From: Oscillospiraceae bacterium
GTDB taxonomy: Bacteria; Bacillota; Clostridia; Oscillospirales; Ruminococcaceae
Direction: 5' to 3'
Assembly (NCBI GenBank): GCA_017410745.1
Contig: JAFPPJ010000122.1
Coordinates: 1 to 17,228, forward strand
DNA length: 17,228 nt
Part shown: piece by piece, positions 6,293 through 13,633 of the stretch
Numbering within the stretch: the stretch's first letter is position 1
How the letters are laid out: each line of letters begins with the position of its first letter
Notes under the pieces: generated by a model
Told to the model about the DNA's origin: nothing
What the model saw: only the letters and a program-made list of their open reading frames with translations
The model's database searches: none
Position numbers and translations under genes: made by a program

Positions 6293-7339
6293 TCAGCTAA
6301 TGGACGCTGCCTGCTTCATAAGGTCTTCAAGGCTTACGCCGCCTGCGCTGTCCTTCTTTTCTTCCTTCTTCTCCTCGGGCTTGTCTTCCTTCTTGTCCGA
6401 CTTCTCTGCGGACTTGTCATCGCTGCCTATAGCCTGAGCCATAGCCATGAGCTTGTCAAGCTCTTCGTTCTTCTTGCCTGCGCCGGAAATGTCGTGGTCA
6501 ACGGGCTTGAGCTCGGGCTTTGCGGGAAGATCGGGCTCTACCTTCTTCGGGTCGGTGAATACGGGAACACCGCCGTCTGTCAGCTTCTTCTTAGCCCTCT
6601 CAAGCAGCTTCTCGGACTCCTGCACCTTTGTGATGCCGAGATCTTCGAAATCTTCGAATACCGCACGGATCTTGGATATCTGATCCATGAAGTTCTCCAC
6701 ATCGCTGAGAACGGTGGCACGGAGATTGCCGGATGCGGCCTTCATCTGCTCTGCCTTGTTGGCGGAGTCTGCCTCTATCTCGGCTGCCTTCTTCTCTGCC
6801 TCATATACTATTACGGATGCCTTGTTGTTGGCATCGTCGATCATGTTCTGTACTACCTTCTTGGCATCGCTCTCCATCTTGTCGGCATCTGCCTTGGATG
6901 CGGCCTTGACCATATCGGCAGCCTTCTGAGCCTCGATGAATACGGAACCCAGGGATGCAGCATCGCCGCCTGCTTCGAGCATCTTCAGCTTGCTCTCGGC
7001 ATCCTCGAGCTTCTTCTTGAGGTCGTCGTTCTCGGACTTGAGCTTCTCTATCTCCTTGTCCTTGGCCTTGATATCATCATCGGCTATCTTGAGCTTATCG
7101 GAAAGGGATTCCTTCTGTACCTGCACGGAGGTGAGCTTAGCGCGCTCGCCCGACAGCACTGCTTCCTGTGCCTTTTCTTCTGCGGTGCCCTTGCGGTATT
7201 CCTCGATGAGGAGCTTGGTCTCTCTGAGTTCATTTTTCAGGTCGAATACCTGAGAATACATACTTTCAAGCTTCTTCTCGACGTCGGCTTTGTCATATCC
7301 GCCAAAGGAGACTGTTTTGATAAACCTTGACTCGCTCAT
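6293..7339 (-). CDS. DivIVA-domain coiled-coil protein
   Basis: The product has 348 residues. The N-terminus (FIKTVSFGGYDKADVEKKLESM, residues 6-27) matches the DivIVA/GpsB membrane-targeting motif FxxxxxGY(D)xxEVDxF, and is followed by long heptad-rich coiled coil (about 30-120 and 130-250). The rest is a Pro/Lys/Glu-rich low-complexity linker (255-335) and a short amphipathic end (SLEDLMKQAASI). DivIVA proteins bind curved membrane and recruit division, wall or polarity factors. Its operon partner is a sensory hydrogenase that itself ends in a coiled coil, so this protein may tether or cluster that sensor; this is inferred from position only. The Shine-Dalgarno site is modest (AAGGGG, eight bases upstream). 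A strong promoter lies at 7445-7473. Confidence 0.75.
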   Translation of the reverse strand: MSESRFIKTVSFGGYDKADVEKKLESMYSQVFDLKNELRETKLLIEEYRKGTAEEKAQEAVLSGERAKLTSVQVQKESLSDKLKIADDDIKAKDKEIEKLKSENDDLKKKLEDAESKLKMLEAGGDAASLGSVFIEAQKAADMVKAASKADADKMESDAKKVVQNMIDDANNKASVIVYEAEKKAAEIEADSANKAEQMKAASGNLRATVLSDVENFMDQISKIRAVFEDFEDLGITKVQESEKLLERAKKKLTDGGVPVFTDPKKVEPDLPAKPELKPVDHDISGAGKKNEELDKLMAMAQAIGSDDKSAEKSDKKEDKPEEKKEEKKDSAGGVSLEDLMKQAASIS

Positions 7340-7444
7340 TTGAAAAACCCCTTCTTTATAGGAGCGTGCTGGGAAAACACAACATTCATGCTATACACGT
7401 TTTATTCTTATTTTCTGTGACGCTCACATAGTCTATTTAGTAAT

Positions 7445-7473
7445 ATTATACAACGGGCAAACAGAAAAGTCAA
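7445..7473 (-). promoter_or_regulatory. Strong sigma-A promoter of the DivIVA-sensory hydrogenase operon
   Basis: On the minus strand TTGACT (7473-7468) and TATAAT (7450-7445) are separated by exactly 17 bases. The predicted leader is about 100 nt to the start at 7339. Confidence 0.85.
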
Positions 7474-7656
7474 TAGCTTTTTCACTTTTACTTAAAAACT
7501 GTTATTTCATATAAAAAAAAGGTGGCGGTTTTGTGAAATGGGCGACCGGTCGTCTAAGGCAAAGCCCTATGATGCGTGATATGTGTTTTAGGCGGGGCGG
7601 AGTTGGTTCCTCGGATTATAGGATGGTGCGGCTGTTTATGCTGACGGATCAATTTG

Positions 7657-7850
7657 TCCTCTCAACAGGCTGACGTTCGAACATCCCGCACAAACCAATG
7701 CTCCGAGACGACAACATCAGCTCCCTCTCAAATACGCATCGGGCAGCTCCGGGCCTGCCCGGCGAGTGGGTGCAGGCTCAGCCTGCTGCTCCGAGGATAG
7801 TGCGATAGTTCCTCTCAAATAAGTATCGGGTAACCGTCGGCTTTGCCGAC
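7657..7850. repeat. Degenerate 87-bp tandem repeat with short GC-rich hairpins
   Basis: The core CCTCTCAAATA(C/A)G(C/T)ATCGGG begins at 7724 and again at 7811 (87 bp apart). A shorter trace, CCTCTCAA, occurs at 7658. GCTCCGAG precedes each main copy (7700 and 7788). Between and after the cores are perfect small hairpins with different stems: CCGGGC-CT-GCCCGG (7749-7762), GCAGGC-TCA-GCCTGC (7772-7786) and GTCGGC-TTT-GCCGAC (7836-7850). The array ends five bases before the -35 of the hydrogenase promoter. CTCTCAAATA also occurs in the 96-bp repeats at 1727-1918 (minus strand), so the families may be related. Confidence 0.7.
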
Positions 7851-7854
7851 AGGG

Positions 7855-7883
7855 TTGACAGATGCGCAAAAATAGAGTATAAT
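7855..7883 (+). promoter_or_regulatory. Perfect-consensus sigma-A promoter of the group-B hydrogenase operon
   Basis: TTGACA (7855-7860) and TATAAT (7878-7883) are separated by exactly 17 bases, so both hexamers match consensus. Transcription from near 7890 leaves a leader of about 145 nt before the ATG at 8035. Such a strong promoter suggests either high expression or control by a repressor or by the leader. Confidence 0.88.
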
Positions 7884-8034
7884 ATATTATGGCGGCATAA
7901 TGAACAAATGGCTGTGATAAAATGCATTCCGCATGATGCTGCGTGTGTAATACGCTATACAATACAGCATATAATGACTTGATTTAAAACTGCGGGCGGA
8001 GTAAAATTATATATAATACTATAATGAGGTAAAT

Positions 8035-9555
8035 ATGAGAGGTATATATTCATCCGTGACCGATATGCGGCGCAAGGTGTTCACGGAGGTGGCAAGGCTC
8101 GCATATGAGGGCGGGGACTATTCAAGGATGGAGGATCTCCCCTATAAGATATGTCCGGGCGACGTGGCAGCACACAGGGAGTCCATATTCCTTGAGCGTG
8201 CCATAGTCGAGGAGAGGCTCAGGCTCGCAATGGGTCTGCCCCTGCGCGACGTGAGCGAGCATGCGCCCGTTTCACGAGGAGTGAACGAGAGCGCCATAGC
8301 CGAGAAGTACTACGATCCGCCGCTCATCAATATAATAAAATTCGCCTGCAATGCCTGCCCCACCATGCACTATCATGTGACGGAGGTGTGTCAGGGCTGC
8401 TTTGAGAACCCCTGCAAGGAGGTCTGCCCCAAGGGCGCCATAAGTATCCGCCACGGCAGATCCATCATAGATCAGGATAAATGTGTCAAGTGCGGCAGAT
8501 GCAAGGATGTGTGCCCCTACGGCGCGATACTCAAGGTAGACCGTCCCTGTGCCCGTGCCTGCGGTATGGATGCGATAGGCGTGGACGAGCACGGCAGAGC
8601 GGATATAGACTACGATAAATGCGTCTCCTGCGGCATGTGCCTGGTGAACTGCCCCTTCGGCGCGATAGCCGATAAGGGTCAGATATTCCAGCTGATACAC
8701 GCCATAAAGACGGGCAGGAGAGTTGTGGCAGTGGTAGCCCCCGCATTCTACGGACAGTTCGGCAGACTGACACCCGAGAAGCTGACCCCCGCCATGAGGA
8801 GACTCGGCTTTGACAGTGTGTCCGAGGTGGCTGTGGGCGCAGACCTGTGTACCATAGAGGAAGCAAAGATGTTCGTGAGCGAGGTGCCCGACAAGATCAG
8901 TTTCATGGGCACGTCCTGCTGCCCTGCATGGTCGGTGATGGCAAAGAAGCTGTTCCCCGAGCTTGCAGACCATATATCAATGGCGCTCACACCTATGGTG
9001 CTGACCGCACGACTTGAAAAGAAAAAGGATCCCGACTGCATGATAGCCTTCATCGGGCCGTGCTCTGCGAAGAAGCTCGAAGCGAGCCGTCAGTCCGTGA
9101 GGAGCTATGTGGATTTCGTCCTCACGTTCGAGGAGCTGATGGGGATGTTTGCAGCAAAGGATGTGGATCTTGACCATATACCCGATGACGAGGCAGTGCC
9201 CCTTGACAATGCTACGGGCGCAGGGCGCGGCTTTGCAGTCAGCGGAGGAGTTGCACGGGCGGTGGCGGATGAGATACGCCGCATAGCGCCCGACAGAGAG
9301 GTAAAGACGGCTTCTGCACAGGGTCTGTCGGAATGCCGCAAGCTGCTTTCGATGGCGAAGGCACATAAATATGACGGATATCTTCTCGAGGGCATGGGAT
9401 GCCCCGGCGGATGCGTTGCCGGTGCGGGCACGATGTGTGCGGTGAACAAGGCGACGATGGGTGTTGACAAGTATAAAAGGCAGGCAGAGAGGCAGCTGGC
9501 TTCCGAAACGGAGTTTGCCGCAGACCTTGAGCTGCTTGAAACATTCGATATATAA
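8035..9555 (+). CDS. [FeFe]-hydrogenase, group B-like, catalytic
   Basis: The 506-residue protein has the full catalytic H-cluster signature: TSCCPAW (residues 293-299, with relay Cys295 and ligand Cys296), GPCSAKKLE (Cys343) and EGMGCPGGCVAGAG (Cys456, Cys460). The third loop, ending GGCVAGAGT, and the Cys-rich N-terminal region (CNAC at 105-108, CQGC at 119-122, CPKG near 131, Cys150-153-156-160, Cys172/176, Cys196-199-202-206) fit group B enzymes of anaerobic Firmicutes and Bacteroidetes. These are soluble, probably ferredoxin-linked, and interconvert H+ and H2; the in vivo direction is not visible. The first 100 residues are family-specific and helical. GAGGT upstream of the ATG at 8035 sets the start. 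It is the first gene behind a consensus promoter and is followed after 19 bp by a nucleotidyltransferase gene. Confidence 0.92.
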   Translation: MRGIYSSVTDMRRKVFTEVARLAYEGGDYSRMEDLPYKICPGDVAAHRESIFLERAIVEERLRLAMGLPLRDVSEHAPVSRGVNESAIAEKYYDPPLINIIKFACNACPTMHYHVTEVCQGCFENPCKEVCPKGAISIRHGRSIIDQDKCVKCGRCKDVCPYGAILKVDRPCARACGMDAIGVDEHGRADIDYDKCVSCGMCLVNCPFGAIADKGQIFQLIHAIKTGRRVVAVVAPAFYGQFGRLTPEKLTPAMRRLGFDSVSEVAVGADLCTIEEAKMFVSEVPDKISFMGTSCCPAWSVMAKKLFPELADHISMALTPMVLTARLEKKKDPDCMIAFIGPCSAKKLEASRQSVRSYVDFVLTFEELMGMFAAKDVDLDHIPDDEAVPLDNATGAGRGFAVSGGVARAVADEIRRIAPDREVKTASAQGLSECRKLLSMAKAHKYDGYLLEGMGCPGGCVAGAGTMCAVNKATMGVDKYKRQAERQLASETEFAADLELLETFDI

Positions 9556-9574
9556 GGGGTAAAGGGGGATCATT

Positions 9575-10459
9575 ATGACTTTGCTGATACTTGCCGCAGG
9601 ACTTGGGACAAGGTTTTCCGGAGGCATAAAGCAGCTTTCCACCGTGGGAAAAAACGGCGAGACTCTTATGGAGTTCTCATGTCTTGACGCTGCCCGTGCA
9701 GGCTTTGACCGCGCGGTGTTCGTTATAAGACGCGACATCGAGAAGCAGTTCCGCGAAATGGCTGACCGCAGGATAGGCGAATTCATGGAGACTAACTACT
9801 GCTTTCAGGATGCCTCCGTCCTGCCCGCAGGCTTCGATGCACAGGGCAGGACAAAGCCGTGGGGCACGACTCAGGCGATACTTGCAGCAAGGGAGCTGAT
9901 AGACGACCCCTTTGTCATGATAAATGCAGATGACTACTATGGGATAAGCGCATACAACAGCATATTCGAGTTCCTTTCGGGGGACAGGGATCCGTCGCAG
10001 CAGTGCATGGCGGGCTTCAAGCTCCGCAACACCATAAGCAGTTACGGCAAGGTGACAAGAGGCATATGCCGCAGCGATGAGAACAATATGCTGCTCGGCG
10101 TGAGCGAGACATACCGTATAGCGGATGAGGACGGCGTTATCATGGGAGATACTCCCGATGGACGCAAGGCGCTTGACGGTGACAGTCTCGTATCCATGAA
10201 TATGTTCGGCTTTGACCCGTCGGCCATGGGACTTCTTGAGGAGAAGTTCGCGCACTTCCTTGAAAGGGCGCAGGCGGACGGAAGCTATCAGACCGCGGAA
10301 TATCCCGTGCCTGTGGCGGTGGATGAGCTCATCAGGGAAGGCAGGATCACCGTGAGCGTGCTGCCTACCCATGATAAATGGTACGGCATGACCGTACATG
10401 AGGATCTTCCCGGAATACAGGCTGCATTTGCTGAAATGATGGAGCAGGACATATACTGA
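9575..10459 (+). CDS. Nucleotidyltransferase-fold protein (sugar-phosphate NTP transferase-like)
   Basis: The 294-residue protein has the GT-A nucleotidyltransferase fold: the N-terminal nucleotide loop LAAGLGTRF (6-14) with a following Lys19, then KPWGTTQA (94-101), and the metal-binding NADDYYG (118-124). Such enzymes join a sugar phosphate or similar group to an NTP, releasing pyrophosphate. The sequence departs from typical glucose-1-phosphate uridylyltransferases (the loop reads GTRFSGGIKQL, without the usual PKxxLP), so the substrate cannot be named. AGGGGG precedes the start, and the gene follows the hydrogenase by only 19 bp, so they are cotranscribed. A functional link to H2 metabolism is not evident; cotranscription may simply reflect shared growth control. 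Confidence 0.82.
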   Translation: MTLLILAAGLGTRFSGGIKQLSTVGKNGETLMEFSCLDAARAGFDRAVFVIRRDIEKQFREMADRRIGEFMETNYCFQDASVLPAGFDAQGRTKPWGTTQAILAARELIDDPFVMINADDYYGISAYNSIFEFLSGDRDPSQQCMAGFKLRNTISSYGKVTRGICRSDENNMLLGVSETYRIADEDGVIMGDTPDGRKALDGDSLVSMNMFGFDPSAMGLLEEKFAHFLERAQADGSYQTAEYPVPVAVDELIREGRITVSVLPTHDKWYGMTVHEDLPGIQAAFAEMMEQDIY

Positions 10460-10515
10460 GTTACCCCTATCGGAGAAAAATACAGTGCGGACGGCCGCAT
10501 ATATGAGGTGATGAT

Positions 10516-12186
10516 ATGCTCAGCGATATACAGATCGCATCCAACGCAGATATGAAGCCCATTTACGACATAGCTGCCATGCTCGGCATAGACAGGGACG
10601 AGCTCGAGCCCTACGGGCACTATAAGGCCAAGCTGTCGGAAAAGCTGATACAGCGTACCAAAAACAATGCAGACGGCAAACTGATACTCGTGACTGCCAT
10701 AAACCCCACTCCTGCGGGAGAGGGCAAGACTACCGTATCGGTGGGCCTTGCACAGGCTATGGCACATATAGGAAAGAAGTGCGTGCTCACGCTCAGAGAA
10801 CCGTCTCTCGGGCCTGTATTCGGGCTCAAGGGCGGTGCCGCAGGCGGCGGATATTCACAGGTAGTCCCCATGGAGGACATCAATCTCCATTTCACTGGAG
10901 ATATGCACGCCATCACTGCAGCGAACAATCTTCTCTGCGCGATGCTCGACAATCATATGCAGCAGGGCAATGCCCTCTCCATAGATGCGCGCCGCATCAT
11001 GATAGACAGATGCCTTGACATGAACGACAGAGCGCTCCGCAATGCCGTGATAGGCCTTGGAGGCAAGGTGAACGGCATACCCCGCGAGGATCACTTCCGC
11101 ATCACGGTGGCAAGCGAGATAATGGCAGTGCTGTGCCTGTCCTCCGACCTTTCTGACTTGAAGGAAAGGCTCGGGAATATACTCGTTGCATATGATATGA
11201 GCGGTGCTCCCGTATTCGCACGCGACCTGAAGGCACAGGGCGCTATGACCGCACTGCTGCGTGATGCGCTCAAGCCCAATCTCGTGCAGACGCTCGAGAA
11301 TACCCCCGTGCTCATGCACGGCGGCCCCTTCGCAAATATAGCACACGGCTGCAATTCGCTCAGAGCCACCAAGCTGGCACTCAAGCTGGGCGACTATGTG
11401 GTTACCGAGGCAGGCTTCGGCGCAGACCTCGGCGCAGAGAAGTTCTGCGATATAAAGTGCCGTCTCGGCGGCATACATCCCGACTGTGCCGTTATAGTCG
11501 CTACCATAAGGGCGCTCAAATACAACGGCGGTGTGGCTAAGGACGCACTTCGTGAGGAGAATGTCCCCGCACTTGAAAAGGGCATGGAGAACCTACGCAC
11601 GCATATTGAGAATATGCGCGGCTTCGGCGTGCCGGTGGTAGTTGCAATAAACCGCTTCGATTCTGATACGGATGCGGAGATAGCTGTGATAGAGCGCGTC
11701 TGCGACGATATGAACGTGGCTGTATCCCTGACAGAGGTATTTGCCAAGGGCGGAGAAGGCGGCAAGGATCTTGCTAACAAGGTAGTGAACACCATAGAGA
11801 ATGAGAAGGCACAGCTTTCCTTCACATATGATGTGTCACAGTCCATAAAGGAAAAGATAACCGCCATAGCAAAGAAGATATACCGTGCGGACGGCGTGGT
11901 ATTCACTTCACAGGCGGACAAGGCAATAGCAGAGGCAGAGCGTCTCGGCTTTGCGGGCACTCCGGTGTGCATGGCAAAGACACAGTACAGCCTGTCCGAT
12001 GACCCCGCGAAGCTGGGTCTGCCCAGGAACTTCGAGATAACCGTGCGCGATGTGCGCGTGAATGCGGGTGCGGGCTTCGTGGTGGCTTACACCGGCGATA
12101 TTATGATAATGCCCGGACTTCCCAAGGTGCCTGCAGCAGAGAAGATAGACTGCGACAGCGAGGGCAATATCACAGGCTTGTTCTGA
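10516..12186 (+). CDS. fhs: Formate-tetrahydrofolate ligase
   Basis: The 556-residue length and sequence are those of Fhs (EC 6.3.4.3), which makes 10-formyl-tetrahydrofolate from formate, ATP and tetrahydrofolate in the cytosol. The ATP loop TPAGEGKTT is at residues 65-73, followed by the conserved REPSLGPVFGLKGGAAGGGYSQ region (broken here as REPSLGPVFG then LKGGAAGGGYSQ) and the substrate-binding stretch DIKCRLGG near 313. The start at 10516 has GAGGTG five bases upstream. In fermenting anaerobes it feeds formate into purine and C1 metabolism, and in acetogens into the Wood-Ljungdahl pathway. No other gene of that pathway is in the window. It lies 56 bp after the nucleotidyltransferase gene, so it is probably in the hydrogenase operon, although a separate promoter is possible. 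Confidence 0.97.
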   Translation: MLSDIQIASNADMKPIYDIAAMLGIDRDELEPYGHYKAKLSEKLIQRTKNNADGKLILVTAINPTPAGEGKTTVSVGLAQAMAHIGKKCVLTLREPSLGPVFGLKGGAAGGGYSQVVPMEDINLHFTGDMHAITAANNLLCAMLDNHMQQGNALSIDARRIMIDRCLDMNDRALRNAVIGLGGKVNGIPREDHFRITVASEIMAVLCLSSDLSDLKERLGNILVAYDMSGAPVFARDLKAQGAMTALLRDALKPNLVQTLENTPVLMHGGPFANIAHGCNSLRATKLALKLGDYVVTEAGFGADLGAEKFCDIKCRLGGIHPDCAVIVATIRALKYNGGVAKDALREENVPALEKGMENLRTHIENMRGFGVPVVVAINRFDSDTDAEIAVIERVCDDMNVAVSLTEVFAKGGEGGKDLANKVVNTIENEKAQLSFTYDVSQSIKEKITAIAKKIYRADGVVFTSQADKAIAEAERLGFAGTPVCMAKTQYSLSDDPAKLGLPRNFEITVRDVRVNAGAGFVVAYTGDIMIMPGLPKVPAAEKIDCDSEGNITGLF

Positions 12187-12195
12187 TGCATCGTT

Positions 12196-12207
12196 ATTGT
12201 GCACAAT
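12196..12207. promoter_or_regulatory. 12-bp perfect palindrome after fhs
   Basis: ATTGTGCACAAT lies 10 bp after the fhs stop and about 65-80 bp before the putative cheY-like promoter. It could be a regulator-binding site; as an RNA it makes no terminator because no U run follows. No clear terminator for fhs was seen. Confidence 0.3.
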
Positions 12208-12271
12208 TAGCGGGCTGTATTTTATGGTATTTCGTGGAATTTCTATACTGAATGTTAAATTTCATAATTAG

Positions 12272-12303
12272 TTCACACTATTTATAAATGGATATAATAT
12301 AAT
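12272..12303 (+). promoter_or_regulatory. Probable promoter of the signalling cluster
   Basis: Two overlapping TATAAT hexamers lie at 12293-12298 and 12298-12303 in an AT-rich stretch. TTCACA at 12272-12277 is 15 bases before the first and 20 before the second, so neither pairing is ideal. The position, 37-47 bp before the gene at 12340, suits a promoter. Confidence 0.45.
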
Positions 12304-12339
12304 ATAGTCAGCAATACGTTTGCCAAAGGAGAAATAAGT

Positions 12340-12720
12340 ATGTCAGTAGAAAATCTTAAGGTACTTGTCTGCGATGATTCCATGTTTATCAGGATGAAGA
12401 TATCAAATGTACTGAAAAAATGCGGCGTAGCTGAGGTATTTGAGGCTGCAGACGGCGAGCAGGCCGTGGAAATGTTCAGGGAAAAGCGTCCCGACCTTGT
12501 ACTGATGGATGTTGTAATGCCCAAGATGACGGGCGTAGAGGCTCTCAGGGCAATACTCGAAACAGACCCCTCCGCAAGAGTAGTGATGGCTTCCTCCGTA
12601 GGCACACAGGAGAACCTGAAAGAGGCCATCGACATAGGCGCACTTGATTTCCTTCAGAAGCCCATCTCCGATCCCCAGCTTGAGATGCTGGTGAAGAAGA
12701 TAGGCGACAAGCTGAACTGA
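12340..12720 (+). CDS. CheY-like single-domain response regulator
   Basis: The 126-residue protein is a bare receiver domain. The acidic pocket (Asp12, Asp13 in VCDDS), phospho-acceptor Asp57 (LVLMDVVMP), the switch Ser85/Ser86 (VMASSVG) and Lys107 (FLQKPIS) are all present, so it should accept phosphate. There is no output domain, so it works by binding a partner, as CheY does at the flagellar motor. The DVVMPKMTG stretch is typical of CheY relatives in Firmicutes. No histidine kinase, CheA or flagellar gene is in the window. AAAGGAG supports the start. The next gene, 32 bp on, encodes a CheX-like phosphatase domain, which points to a dedicated receiver-phosphatase pair. Confidence 0.93.
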   Translation: MSVENLKVLVCDDSMFIRMKISNVLKKCGVAEVFEAADGEQAVEMFREKRPDLVLMDVVMPKMTGVEALRAILETDPSARVVMASSVGTQENLKEAIDIGALDFLQKPISDPQLEMLVKKIGDKLN

Positions 12721-12752
12721 GCCGTTAAGGATCATCAGGAAGGAGTATTGAT

Positions 12753-13631
12753 ATGTTTACACAACTTTTCGGTAATTATCTGCTCAATAAGGGACTTGTA
12801 TCGTCCGCTCAGCTCTCTCAGGCGCTTGAGGCGCAGAAGAAGACCAGGGTCAAGCTGGGCGTGCTTGCTATAAATGCGGGATATATGACCGCTGTACAGG
12901 TGGATGAGGCTCACGCAGAGCAGCAGCGCGCAGACAAGCGCTTCGGCGATATATGCGTTGAGAAGGGCTTCCTTTCTGCTGCACAGGTGGATGAGCTGCT
13001 CGGAAAGCAGGGCCAAGCACATCTGCAGCTCGGACAGGCACTTGTGGACAGCGGCGCGATGACCAATACATCCTTTGCCGATGCGCTCAGTGCATACAAG
13101 GCAGAGAACTCCCTGAGCGACGTTGACTTCAATGACAAGTCCGGCAGCAAGGTGGACGAGCTTATCGCAAAGCTGTACTCATTTGAGGGTGAGGAGCGTT
13201 CGGTGATGCTCACAGAGTATGTGACCCTCCTGTTCAAGAACCTCATAAGATTCATCGGCGATGACTTCACACCGCTGGCACCCGAAAAGATCCCCTCCGC
13301 AAGAGTTTCATTCTGCGCAGAGCAGAGGATATGTGGCGGCGGATTTGACTGCCTGACTGCATTCGATGCGTCGGAGCAGGGATACATCGCATTTGCTTCC
13401 CGCTTTGCTGGAGAGCAGCTCACAGATGCGGATGCTATGACCGATGCTGCCAATACAGAATTCATGAATCTGCATAACGGCCTGTTTACGGTGAATATAT
13501 CCAATGATATGGAGAAGGAGCTGGATCTTCTGCCTCCCGATTCTGTCAGGAACGGCACCGTTGAAGGTCCTGTCTACAGGATATCCGTGGTATATCCCTT
13601 CGGTACAACGGCATTCTATCTGACCGTGTAA
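12753..13631 (+). CDS. Four MshEN-type motifs fused to a CheX/CheC-like phosphatase domain
   Basis: The 292-residue protein has two parts. Residues 5-115 hold four 24-residue motifs (5-28, 34-57, 63-86, 92-115), each separated by exactly five residues. Each follows (R/K/L/Q)-(L/F)-G-x2-hydrophobic...G-x-(I/V/M/L)-x4-(L/V/F)-x2...; motifs 1-3 end in Gln. This is the pattern of MshEN, the c-di-GMP-binding N-terminal domain of GspE/PilB/MshE ATPases; two motifs form one domain, so two domains are predicted. Residues 140-292 resemble CheX/CheC/FliY phosphatases: Glu236-x2-Asn239 followed 22 residues later by Pro261 matches their E-x2-N...P catalytic signature. The predicted role is a CheY-type phosphatase tuned by c-di-GMP, with the receiver encoded just upstream as substrate. 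Arg/Lys at motif position 1 is kept only in motifs 2 and 3, so binding is uncertain. AGGAG seven bases upstream supports the start. Confidence 0.72.
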   Translation: MFTQLFGNYLLNKGLVSSAQLSQALEAQKKTRVKLGVLAINAGYMTAVQVDEAHAEQQRADKRFGDICVEKGFLSAAQVDELLGKQGQAHLQLGQALVDSGAMTNTSFADALSAYKAENSLSDVDFNDKSGSKVDELIAKLYSFEGEERSVMLTEYVTLLFKNLIRFIGDDFTPLAPEKIPSARVSFCAEQRICGGGFDCLTAFDASEQGYIAFASRFAGEQLTDADAMTDAANTEFMNLHNGLFTVNISNDMEKELDLLPPDSVRNGTVEGPVYRISVVYPFGTTAFYLTV

Positions 13632-13633
13632 AC

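Larger units (their letters stand above)
7340..8034. other. 695-bp divergent intergenic region between the two hydrogenase operons
   Basis: It holds the minus-strand promoter (7445-7473), a GC-richer stretch with the palindrome CGACCGGTCG near 7544, the degenerate hairpin repeats (7657-7850), and the plus-strand promoter (7855-7883) with a leader of about 145 nt. Open frames here follow the repeats and have no Shine-Dalgarno support. No gene is called. Confidence 0.7.

Noticed and set aside
6101..7330. Long plus-strand open frame of 409 codons
   Set aside because: It lies antisense to the DivIVA-like gene and the start of the sensory hydrogenase. Its Leu/Cys/Gly-rich product is the mirror of Lys/Glu/Ala-rich coiled-coil codons, and it has no Shine-Dalgarno site.
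7657..7850. CRISPR array
   Set aside because: There are only two degenerate long copies, the spacing is unlike 28-37-bp repeats with unique spacers, and no cas genes are present.
7717..7962. Minus-strand open frame with repeated LPD(T/A)YLRG
   Set aside because: The repeats in the peptide only reflect the 87-bp DNA repeat (29 codons). There is no Shine-Dalgarno site, and the frame crosses the hydrogenase promoter.
7884..8034. c-di-GMP or other known riboswitch in the hydrogenase leader
   Set aside because: I could not find the conserved core bases or a paired aptamer followed by a terminator.
10460..10515. ZTP (pfl) riboswitch before fhs
   Set aside because: Such riboswitches often precede fhs, but the gap is only 56 nt and lacks the conserved motif.
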